Shown here: piece by piece, positions 1 to 5,086 of the stretch
How positions within the stretch are numbered: position 1 is the stretch's first letter
Layout of the letters: each line of letters begins with the position of its first letter
Assembly (NCBI GenBank): GCA_013695925.1
Contig: JACCZO010000149.1
Location: 1 to 7,616, forward strand
Origin: Chthoniobacterales bacterium
Lineage (GTDB): Bacteria; Verrucomicrobiota; Verrucomicrobiia; Chthoniobacterales; UBA10450
Length of the DNA stretch: 7,616 nucleotides
Reading direction: 5' to 3'
Position numbers and translations under genes: made by a program
The notes under the pieces: model-generated
What the model saw: only the letters and a program-made list of their open reading frames with translations
The model's database searches: none
What the model was told of the DNA's origin: nothing

Positions 1-226
1 CGTAGCCAATGCTGTCCCCCACGATCGCCGCCGAAGCCACCACGATCATGAGCACGCGGACGTCGAGTAGCTCCTGCCCGGCGAGAAAACCGGCCACCAT
101 CACCATGCTTTCGCCCGGCATGAAAAAGCCGAGGAACGCCTGGCATTCCAGCATCACGATCAGGAACACGATCACATAGCCCCAGTTATCGAGGCGCAGG
201 ATCAGGTCGTTGAGATGTTCGAGCAT
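1..226 (-). CDS. DedA family membrane protein (partial, N-terminal part only)
   Basis: The minus-strand frame gives 75 residues starting MLEHLNDLILRLDNWGY, then a hydrophobic segment (YVIVFLIVMLE), the sequence GFFMPGES followed by a second hydrophobic stretch, and a third hydrophobic stretch ending GDSIGY at the window edge. An acidic residue, then PGE, a small-residue helix and a GD..GY motif is the pattern of DedA/SNARE-associated (VTT) inner-membrane proteins. This family is linked to undecaprenyl-phosphate or phospholipid flipping and membrane homeostasis. About a third of a typical 200-220 residue DedA is present. I chose the ATG at 226 because it gives the usual short N-terminus. An in-frame ATG at 250, with GGGAGAAG just before it, would add eight residues. 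The gene diverges from the phosphatase-family gene at 409. Confidence 0.82.
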   Translation of the reverse strand, partial: MLEHLNDLILRLDNWGYVIVFLIVMLECQAFLGFFMPGESMVMVAGFLAGQELLDVRVLMIVVASAAIVGDSIGY

Positions 227-360
227 GACGATGGGCAAACGGCGGAGCATCTTCTCCCGGGGAACGCCCGCGCGCGACCAGAAACCACCGACCACCGGCG
301 CCGGGATGCTCAATATTCGATCGCACGCGCGTCCCGCCGCTTCGCCTTGCCAGAAGCGAC

Positions 361-390
361 TTGCCATCCCGTCTCGCATTTGGCTAAAAC
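361..390 (+). promoter_or_regulatory. Candidate promoter of the EEP-family gene
   Basis: TTGCCA (361-366) matches the -35 consensus TTGACA at five of six positions. After 18 bases comes TAAAAC (385-390), which matches TATAAT at four of six. The -10-like box ends 18 bases before the ATG at 409, so the transcript leader would be only about a dozen bases, with no Shine-Dalgarno sequence in it. This is a consensus match by eye, not a mapped start site. Confidence 0.4.
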
Positions 391-408
391 TCTTTGTAAC
401 TTCGCACC

Positions 409-1392
409 ATGCACCACGGCGACGTCACACCCGAGATCGCCGAGGGACTCCTCATCCTGCGCGAGCGCATCGCCGCCGCCAGAATCCCCTCCTCCGCCCT
501 CGACGAATCCATCAACATCGCCGCCTGGAACATCCGCGAATTCGGCCGCGTCCATCGCACCGAGCCCGCCATTCACTACCTCGCTGAGATCCTCGGCCAG
601 TTCGACCTCATCGCCCTCGTCGAACTGCGCGACGACCTCACCGACCTCGGCCGCGTCCTCTGTTATCTCGGCCCGGAATGGCGCGTCATCTTCTCCGATT
701 GGATCGAAGACGCCGGCGGGAACAAAGAACGCGTCGCCTTCCTCTTCGATCGCCGGGCCGTCATCCACAACGGCCTCGCCGCCGAGATCGACGCCCCGCG
801 CGCGAAGGAGGCGAAGGAATACCTTGCCACCCAATCCTTCTGGCGCGCCCCCTACATGTGCTCCTTTCGCGCCGGGAACTTCGACTTCCTTGCCATCGCC
901 ACCCACATCCGCTGGGGCGACACCATCGAGTCGCGTATGGCCGAGCTCGAGCTCCTCTCCGACTGGATCGATACCCGCTTCAAAAACAAATTCGCCGAAG
1001 ACCACGACCTCATCGTCATGGGCGACTTAAACACCCCGCGCATCACCGACCCCATCTTCGACATCCTGCTGGGGCACGGACTCAAGATCCCGCAGCCCCT
1101 CGTGAATCTAACCGTCGGCGACCGAATCATCGAAGGCACCAACCTCGGCTTCAACGCGCGATACGACCAGATCCTGCACCGCGCCACCATCCCGGAGAAT
1201 TTCAGTAATAAAGGGGGCGCGCTCGACTTCTACATCGACGACGCCAGCATCGAAGCCCTCTTCCCTGGCAAGAACTACACCCGCGACAAATTCACCTACC
1301 AAATGTCAGACCACCTGCCCATCTGGATCCAGGTAAAAACAGACATCGATGGCTACCGGCTGGACCAGATCGTGCAAGATGCGGGCCGATGA
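409..1392 (+). CDS. Endonuclease/exonuclease/phosphatase (EEP, DNase I-like) family protein
   Basis: This 327-residue protein has the ordered motifs of the metal-dependent EEP fold: AAWNIREFG (Asn41), ALVELRDD (Glu72, the Mg-binding Glu), ATHIRWG (His166), VMGDLNTP (Asp206/Asn208), YDQIL (252-256) and the terminal SDHLPIW (Asp301/His302). All expected catalytic positions are present, so the enzyme is probably active on a phosphodiester or phosphomonoester. The family covers nucleases, inositol-phosphate phosphatases and sphingomyelinases, and the substrate cannot be read from sequence. There is no signal peptide or membrane segment, so it is probably cytoplasmic. The first 35 residues, before the fold begins, are a helical, family-unspecific extension. 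The start is the ATG at 409, with no Shine-Dalgarno sequence. It looks monocistronic: what follows is decayed sequence. The family call is firm; the function is not. Confidence 0.9.
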   Translation: MHHGDVTPEIAEGLLILRERIAAARIPSSALDESINIAAWNIREFGRVHRTEPAIHYLAEILGQFDLIALVELRDDLTDLGRVLCYLGPEWRVIFSDWIEDAGGNKERVAFLFDRRAVIHNGLAAEIDAPRAKEAKEYLATQSFWRAPYMCSFRAGNFDFLAIATHIRWGDTIESRMAELELLSDWIDTRFKNKFAEDHDLIVMGDLNTPRITDPIFDILLGHGLKIPQPLVNLTVGDRIIEGTNLGFNARYDQILHRATIPENFSNKGGALDFYIDDASIEALFPGKNYTRDKFTYQMSDHLPIWIQVKTDIDGYRLDQIVQDAGR

Positions 1393-1447
1393 GTTGGCGC
1401 ATTCGTGAACCAAAGACCGACGACAAACCGAAAGCCGGAGAAAAATT

Positions 1448-1636
1448 ACGGCCGCCAAAGTAAGACTGTGGTTCGACCCGGAGGGCGACTATTCAGAGGT
1501 TACCTTCTCTGATGCTCCGGGTTACATGCGCGCAACGAAAAGCGATGCGGTCATGCAGCGCGTCGACCAGGACGGCCGCATCATGGGGGCGTGTTGCTCA
1601 AAAGGGAGCTTTGCGAAGCCAAATTCTGTTCGTTAG
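1448..1636 (+). pseudogene. DUF2283-like small protein remnant, start codon lost and C-terminus replaced
   Basis: From 1457 the plus strand reads KVRLWFDPEGDYSEV, then a segment ending SDAPGYMRATKSDAV and RVDQDGRIMG, before TAG at 1634-1636. An aromatic-DPEGDY start, an E-V strand, a mid-protein small helix and a D..GRI(M/I)G turn is the layout of DUF2283 proteins (about 60-75 residues, often near toxin-antitoxin-type or scattered small genes). There is no ATG, GTG or TTG at the expected place. The in-frame codon where Met would sit is ACG (1448-1450, followed by GCC GCC AAA), which fits a single T-to-C change in ATG. After the Gly of RIMG, the family usually continues with a short beta strand, but here the frame runs into unrelated CCSKGS-type residues. 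The family assignment is from memory of the motif. A functional protein using a rare start is possible but less likely. Confidence 0.5.
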
Positions 1637-1702
1637 GCAAAGGTGAAGTCTGGTCAGAAGCTAACCTTCAGTGGGAGCAATGAAAGGAACGCTGCCTTAA
1701 TC

Positions 1703-1738
1703 GCGGCGGAGCGAGACGCCGCGGGAATCAAGACCCGC
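1703..1738. repeat. Two adjacent small hairpins (interspersed-repeat-like)
   Basis: GCGGCG (1703-1708) pairs with CGCCGC (1717-1722). Directly beside it, GCGGG (1721-1725) pairs with CCCGC (1734-1738); the two overlap by two bases, so they are alternatives or a compound structure. The stretch lies in non-coding DNA between the DUF2283 remnant and the minus-strand gene. It resembles interspersed palindromic repeats that are often mistranslated into spurious ORFs in this kind of genome. No T-run follows, so it is not a classic terminator. Confidence 0.35.
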
Positions 1739-1764
1739 GAAGCAGAGCTTCAAAAGACAAGTGC

Positions 1765-1788
1765 GTGCCCAAGCTGGAGCTTGGGCAC
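1765..1788. repeat. Perfect inverted repeat GTGCCCAAGC/GCTTGGGCAC
   Basis: A 10-base arm (1765-1774) is followed by the loop TGGA and its perfect complement (1779-1788). It lies downstream of the minus-strand gene that ends at 1835, about 47 bases past its stop, so the RNA hairpin could help protect or end that transcript. There is no U-tract on either side. The same core, AAGCTGGA, recurs in the hairpin at the far right edge of the window (read on the minus strand), which suggests a dispersed repeat family. Confidence 0.6.
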
Positions 1789-1834
1789 GAGGAAGAGGAT
1801 CGCCCCCGGAACTGCTAAATTCGCACTCGAGCCG

Positions 1835-2215
1835 TTAGGCCGAGGGCTTCAGGCTCCCGAGGTGCGTCTCGTAATTCTCAATCAACTCGGCGATTTTCGT
1901 CTGGAACTGGTCCTGCGCGCCATAAAGCGCACCGATCGGATCTGAAAACTCTTTTTGCTTCAGCTCGTCGTCGATCGTCAGCGTGAGTTCCGCCAGCGTC
2001 TCGAGGTTGGCCCGGGAGTGAAATTCCATTTCTTTCAGCTTGGAAAGGAGGGCGACCGATTTGTCGTGATCGAGCGCGGCCTGGTTGGGTTCGGCGGCGG
2101 CAGGAGCCGCTTTCTTGTCGTTAGGCTCAGCCGCCGTCTTCCCGGGCTCGGGCTTCTCGTGCTGTTTTTCCTGTTTTACTTTCTTGTCGTGGGCAACGTT
2201 TCTTGGATCGGACAT
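1835..2215 (-). CDS. Hypothetical protein: charged disordered N-terminus plus helical C-terminal domain
   Basis: I do not recognise the family. The 126-residue protein starts MSDPRNVAHDKKVKQ. Residues 8-45 are Lys/Glu/Pro/Ala-rich and probably disordered (EKPEPGKTAAEP and similar). Residues 50-120 look like two or three amphipathic helices (SVALLSKLKEME, LETLAELTLTIDDEL, QFQTKIAELIENYETHL), consistent with a small helical bundle or coiled coil. There is no Cys, no signal peptide and no membrane segment. The codons look genuine: third positions are GC-rich and the reading is protein-like throughout. The frame stays open upstream to 2644, but that extension is Pro/Arg/Ser-rich with no protein character, so I start at the ATG at 2215. 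TGTTAT lies 8 bases before this ATG and there is no Shine-Dalgarno sequence. Its stop codon lies inside a CGTTAGGC octamer. It stands alone on the minus strand. Confidence 0.68.
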   Translation of the reverse strand: MSDPRNVAHDKKVKQEKQHEKPEPGKTAAEPNDKKAAPAAAEPNQAALDHDKSVALLSKLKEMEFHSRANLETLAELTLTIDDELKQKEFSDPIGALYGAQDQFQTKIAELIENYETHLGSLKPSA

Positions 2216-2353
2216 CTGAACAGATAACACCGCGCGGCCCTCTCTGCCCGGATCAATTCGCTCCAAATGGGGCGCCGTTTCCGGCGTAGCCCGCTGAGCA
2301 ACTGGCTCGCGCCCGAACGGCCTGGCTCGGGGAGCGCGTTGTAGGGGACGCGC
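2216..2353. other. Non-coding stretch between the minus-strand gene and the membrane-protein remnant
   Basis: I see no gene here. The only structure is a short hairpin, CGCCG (2273-2277), loop TTTC, CGGCG (2282-2286). The stretch must hold the promoter of the minus-strand gene starting at 2215. A TGTTAT box lies 8 bases before that ATG, but I find no well-spaced -35 match. Near the right end, AGGGGA sits 5 bases before the ATG at 2354. Confidence 0.4.
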
Positions 2354-2689
2354 ATGCTTTCCCGTTGCGCTCGGGTTTTTGGACTCGTAATGGGGCCCGC
2401 CCTCGTCGTTCTGATGAGCACCGGCGGAATGAACCTCGATGCTCACGGCTTCCGGCTGATCATCTTCGCCAGGCGATCTGGTTCGTGACGAGCAGTGGCT
2501 CGGCGAGATGCGCGGGGCTGGCAGCTCCCACTCGAGTGACGGGCGGCGATCACGCATGGCTTCGCCGGAAGCCTCTTCCCATTGCTCGCATGGTGGGTGC
2601 AGTACCGCACTCTGTCGGCGGCCGAAATGGACCAGCTCTTTCATCCGCTGCCCCGGGCAGGTCTTGAGGGAACCTCCGTCGCCGACTAA
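2354..2689 (+). pseudogene. Probable frameshifted remnant of a small membrane protein
   Basis: Three protein-like segments follow one another in different plus-strand frames. The first runs from the ATG at 2354, begins MLSRCARVFGLVMG and continues as a hydrophobic helix (PALVVLMSTGG) to HGFRLIIFA, then reaches TGA just after. The second, in another frame, reads DLVRDEQWLGEMRGAGSS. The third, in the remaining frame, reads GFAGSLFPLLAWWVQYRTLS and ends EMDQLFHPLPRAGLEG, with TAA at 2687-2689. Joined, they would make about 110 residues with two membrane helices, a charged loop and a short tail. AGGGGA lies 5 bases before the ATG, the best Shine-Dalgarno match in the window. I know no family name. 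The 44-residue first segment could instead be a real small membrane protein, and the later segments could be chance. Confidence 0.35.
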
Positions 2690-2691
2690 CG

Positions 2692-2708
2692 AGCGCAGCT
2701 ACGGCGCT
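2692..2708. repeat. Short hairpin AGCGC/GCGCT upstream of the E1 alpha promoter
   Basis: AGCGC (2692-2696) and GCGCT (2704-2708) flank the loop AGCTACG. It begins three bases after the stop of the membrane-protein remnant and ends 25 bases before the -35 box of the E1 alpha promoter. A T-run (2730-2735) follows too far away for a standard terminator. It may be repeat debris. Confidence 0.25.
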
Positions 2709-2733
2709 TTCGTCGATCCCCGAAAATCTTTTT

Positions 2734-2762
2734 TTGGCGCGGGCGGCGTTGCTGGCTAAAAT
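2734..2762 (+). promoter_or_regulatory. Candidate promoter of the 2-oxo acid dehydrogenase cluster, probably leaderless
   Basis: TTGGCG (2734-2739, four of six against TTGACA), a 17-base spacer and TAAAAT (2757-2762, five of six against TATAAT) form the best promoter match in the window. Only six bases separate the -10 box from the ATG at 2769. Transcription would therefore start at or within a base or two of the start codon, giving a leaderless mRNA. A T-rich run lies just upstream of the -35 box. The call is by consensus and spacing only. Confidence 0.5.
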
Positions 2763-2768
2763 CTGGCG

Positions 2769-3812
2769 ATGCTACAGACTGCGACTCGTGCCGGCGCCAA
2801 GACCTCGAAAAAAGATCCGCCACACGAACGCTACCTGGAAGCCTTCCGCTGGATGCTCCAGACCCGGATCTTCGAGGAGAAATTGACCAGTCTCTATCGC
2901 GGCGGGCTGATTACCGGCGGGGTTTACGTCGGGCGCGGGCAGGAGGCGGTAAGCACGGCCTGTGGGTTGTTTCTGCAAAAGGGCGATGTTTTTGGTCCGC
3001 TCATCCGCGACCAGGCGGGGCGCGCGGCGGCGGGTGAGCCGCTGCTGAATGTGACGCGCACCTACCTGGGCTCGCGCCAGGGATCGATGCGCGGGCGCGA
3101 CGGCAATATCCATCGTGGCTGGCCCGAGACAGGCCAGCTGGCGATGATTTCGCATCTCGGCTCTCTCATCTCGGTAGTGGTGGGCAAGTTGATGGCGAAA
3201 CGGATGAAAGGTGAGAAGAATTTTATTGGCCTGACGACGATCGGCGAAGGCGGGATGCAGACCGGCGCGACGCATGAAGGGATGAATATCGCGTCGGTGG
3301 AGAAGGTGCCGCTGGTGTTGGTGGCGGTTAATAATCACTTCGCCTATTCTACGCCTAACGATCGCCAGTTTGCCTGCGCGCAGTTGGTCGATCGCGCCCC
3401 GGGTTATGGCTACGAAGGTCACGAAGTGGATGGGACCAAGCTGGCGGATTGCCTCGACGAGATCGGTGGCGCGGTGGAGCGGGCCCGCGCGGGTGGTCCG
3501 CCGCAGTTGGTGGTCGCGTCGTTGCTCCGCCTCGCCGGTCACGGTGAACACGATGACGCGAGCTACGTTCCAGCGGAGATAAAGAAGGAATCGTGGGCGC
3601 AGGATTGCGTGCCCGCGACGGAGAAATTGATTCTTGAAAAGGGCTGGCTCGATGCTGCGACGCTGAAGCAATGGCGCGCGGAGATTTCCGCCGAGGTCGA
3701 GAAAGCGGTCGAGACTGCGCAACGCGAAGCGGCCCCGGTGGCGAGTGAAGAAGATTGGTGCGCGATCTCGACGCGCGGAATGGTGGATGCGCCCGTGCTG
3801 GCGGGAGAATAA
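2769..3812 (+). CDS. pdhA: 2-oxo acid dehydrogenase E1 component, alpha subunit (pyruvate dehydrogenase-like)
   Basis: This 347-residue protein is of normal length for a two-subunit E1 alpha. With thiamine diphosphate it decarboxylates the 2-oxo acid as part of an alpha2beta2 E1 enzyme in the cytoplasm. Landmarks in order: helical entry RYLEAFRWMLQTRIFEEKL (21-39), GQEAVSTACG (57-66), the substrate-loop region RGRDGNIHRG (108-117), the ThDP motif opening IGEGGMQTGATHEGMN (158-173) and closing VNNHFAYSTP (187-196), and RLAGHGEHDD (254-263), where E1 alphas carry active-site histidines. The spacing from GEG to NN is right for the GDG-X(25-30)-NN motif. The Mg-binding Asp is replaced by Glu160. 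The first 17 residues are a Lys-rich leader. The start ATG lies 6 bases after a strong -10 match. E1 beta follows after a palindrome-filled gap. The substrate could also be acetoin or a branched-chain oxo acid; pyruvate is the default guess. Confidence 0.9.
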   Translation: MLQTATRAGAKTSKKDPPHERYLEAFRWMLQTRIFEEKLTSLYRGGLITGGVYVGRGQEAVSTACGLFLQKGDVFGPLIRDQAGRAAAGEPLLNVTRTYLGSRQGSMRGRDGNIHRGWPETGQLAMISHLGSLISVVVGKLMAKRMKGEKNFIGLTTIGEGGMQTGATHEGMNIASVEKVPLVLVAVNNHFAYSTPNDRQFACAQLVDRAPGYGYEGHEVDGTKLADCLDEIGGAVERARAGGPPQLVVASLLRLAGHGEHDDASYVPAEIKKESWAQDCVPATEKLILEKGWLDAATLKQWRAEISAEVEKAVETAQREAAPVASEEDWCAISTRGMVDAPVLAGE

Positions 3813-3821
3813 CCAGGATGG

Positions 3822-3967
3822 AATCCGAATATCGAATGTCGAAATCCGAACCAATCCCGAATCAGCGAATTTTCGAAACGGGCCCGTTCGTCGGCCTGGC
3901 GTCGGGGCTCGCTCCGGATTTGGAATTTCGAACATTGTTTCGGATTTCAAGATTCGGATTTCGGATT
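3822..3967. repeat. Large imperfect palindrome built from AATCCGAA units, between E1 alpha and E1 beta
   Basis: The left arm (3822-3855) and the reverse complement of the right arm (3934-3967) agree at 28 of 34 positions by hand alignment. Each arm contains the unit AATCCGAA/TTCGGATT two or more times. Between the arms sits a perfect 12-base palindrome, AACGGGCCCGTT (3877-3888). The element nearly fills the 166-base gap between the two E1 genes and is more AT-rich than its surroundings. It has no coding sense: the open frame across it is simply the upstream extension of E1 beta. It is probably a dispersed repeat or MITE-like element. In mRNA it would fold into a long hairpin, which could separate the expression of the two subunits. 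Confidence 0.75.
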
Positions 3968-3978
3968 TTCCCCACCTC

Positions 3979-4947
3979 ATGAGCGTCACCTACCTGGAAG
4001 CGATCCGCGAAGCGCAGGCGCATCTGCTGCGGGAGGACGAGCGCGTCTATCTCTACGGGCAGGATATTGCGGGGAAATTCGGGGGTGCGTTCAAGGCCAC
4101 GAAAGGATTGGCGGAGAAATTCCCCGGCCGCGTGCTGAACACGCCGATCAGCGAAGACGCGATGGTAGGCACCGCGATTGGTGCGGCGATGGAAGGAATG
4201 CGGCCGATTGTGGAAATGCAGTTCGCCGATTTCTCCAGCATCGCGTTGAACCAGATTTTGAATAATGCCGGCACGCAGTTTTTCCGGACGAATATCCCCT
4301 GCCCGATCACGGTGCGGCTACCGAGTGGCGGGACGAAAGGGAGCGGGCCGTTTCATAGCCAGAGCATGGAGGCGATTTATTCGCATTATCCCGGGCTGGT
4401 CGTGGTGACGCCGGCGACGGTGGAGGACGCCTACACGATGTTGATCGACGCGGTCGCGATCGATGACCCGGTCATCTACTGCGAGCACAAGTATCTTTAC
4501 TACCATCTCAAGGCCGACGCCCTGCCGAAAGACCGGCTGCCGATCGGCAAAGCACGCATCGTTAGGCCGGGCCGCGACCTGAGCATTGTCACCTACAGCG
4601 CGATGGTGCACGAAGCGCTCGCGGTCGCGAAAGAATTCAGCGCCAGCGGCGTCGAGATCGAAGTGGTCGATCTACGCAGCATCAAGCCACTCGATACCGA
4701 GACCGTACTCGCGTCCGTTGCGCGCACGGGTCGACTGCTCTGCGTGGGCGAATCATTCCCCTGGGGTGGCGCGACGGCGGAAGTCATTGCTCGCGTCGCG
4801 ACGGAAGGTTTCCATCTCCTCGACGCCGCACCAGCGCGGATCAACGCCAGGGACACACCGATTCCTTATCATCCCAATCTCTGGGTCGATCATCGCCCGA
4901 ATGCGAAATCGATCGCGGCCAAAGCACGCCGGATTTTAGCCGAATGA
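3979..4947 (+). CDS. pdhB: 2-oxo acid dehydrogenase E1 component, beta subunit (pyruvate dehydrogenase-like)
   Basis: This 322-residue protein is the usual size for E1 beta. It pairs with E1 alpha, completes the ThDP site and carries the transketolase-type C-terminal domain. Landmarks: MSVTYLEAIREAQ start, YGQDIAGKFGGAFKAT (26-41), the TPISEDAMVGTAIGAAMEG segment (55-73) with Glu59, the residue that activates the ThDP aminopyrimidine, QFADF (81-85), SGGTKGSGPFHSQSMEA (116-132) with His126, the PATVEDAY segment (145-152), VVDLRSIKPLD (229-239) and GESFPWGGATAEV (257-269). All key residues are present. The frame is open back to 3745, but the extension covers only the palindrome and the E1 alpha tail. 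The family N-terminus and an ATG fix the start at 3979. No Shine-Dalgarno sequence is visible. The C-terminal PYHPNLW and K-rich helix are also typical. Confidence 0.93.
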   Translation: MSVTYLEAIREAQAHLLREDERVYLYGQDIAGKFGGAFKATKGLAEKFPGRVLNTPISEDAMVGTAIGAAMEGMRPIVEMQFADFSSIALNQILNNAGTQFFRTNIPCPITVRLPSGGTKGSGPFHSQSMEAIYSHYPGLVVVTPATVEDAYTMLIDAVAIDDPVIYCEHKYLYYHLKADALPKDRLPIGKARIVRPGRDLSIVTYSAMVHEALAVAKEFSASGVEIEVVDLRSIKPLDTETVLASVARTGRLLCVGESFPWGGATAEVIARVATEGFHLLDAAPARINARDTPIPYHPNLWVDHRPNAKSIAAKARRILAE

Positions 4948-4968
4948 TGACCATCGCGCACCAGGACC

Positions 4969-5073
4969 GGAGCACAGGCATCCTGCCTGTGTGGACGGTA
5001 GGCGTCCCGCCTGCCGCACCGGCCGATGCAGGCGAGACGCCCGCATTCCCCACAGGCAAGATGCCTGTGCTCC
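4969..5073. repeat. Clustered-hairpin palindrome (ACAGGCA...TGCCTGT family) between E1 beta and E2
   Basis: The outer arms 4969-4994 and 5048-5073 are inverted copies agreeing at 24 of 26 positions. Each arm is itself a perfect hairpin: CACAGGCA, 3-base loop, TGCCTGTG at 4973-4991 and again at 5051-5069. Inside are two more hairpins of related sequence, GGTAGGCG/CGCCTGCC around 4998-5016 and GCAGGCG/CGCCCGC around 5028-5044, each with one weak or mismatched pair. The whole can fold as a cloverleaf or one long cruciform. It occupies most of the 139-base E1 beta to E2 gap. I recognise the type as a dispersed palindrome common in Verrucomicrobiota-like genomes, where it is often mistranslated as part of proteins. 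Confidence 0.8.
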
Positions 5074-5086
5074 AACAGTATTAATT

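Noticed and set aside
1389..1463. 24-codon ORF (starts MSWRIREPK) overlapping the EEP stop as ATGA
   Set aside because: The ATGA overlap is suggestive of translational coupling, but the peptide is very short and basic, with no known similarity, and it ends inside the DUF2283 remnant. Too little support to call.
1643..1945. 100-codon plus-strand open frame
   Set aside because: It starts at GTG, translates the hairpin repeats at 1703-1788 and then runs antisense to the 126-residue gene.
2216..2644. N-terminal extension of the minus-strand 126-residue protein
   Set aside because: The extra residues are Arg/Pro/Ser-rich with no protein character, and they are antisense to the probable membrane-protein remnant.
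2722..2736. Rho-independent terminator formed by the T-run before E1 alpha
   Set aside because: The nearest stem (2692-2708) ends more than 20 bases earlier and is short; the T-run instead lies at the -35 region of the promoter.
3745..3978. Longer E1 beta start
   Set aside because: The extension overlaps the E1 alpha end in another frame and then translates the AATCCGAA palindrome. Family E1 beta proteins begin at the residues encoded from 3979.
2772..3989. 405-codon minus-strand open frame opposite E1 alpha
   Set aside because: It is antisense to a clear E1 alpha gene, is rich in Arg/His, has no recognisable motif, and runs through the palindrome. GC-rich third positions keep antisense frames open.
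5079..5084. TATTAA as a -10 box for E2
   Set aside because: It ends only two bases before the E2 ATG, so transcription would begin inside the gene.
4991..5086. Longer E2 start upstream of 5087
   Set aside because: The added residues translate only the ACAGGCA palindrome; the lipoyl domain begins directly at the ATG at 5087.
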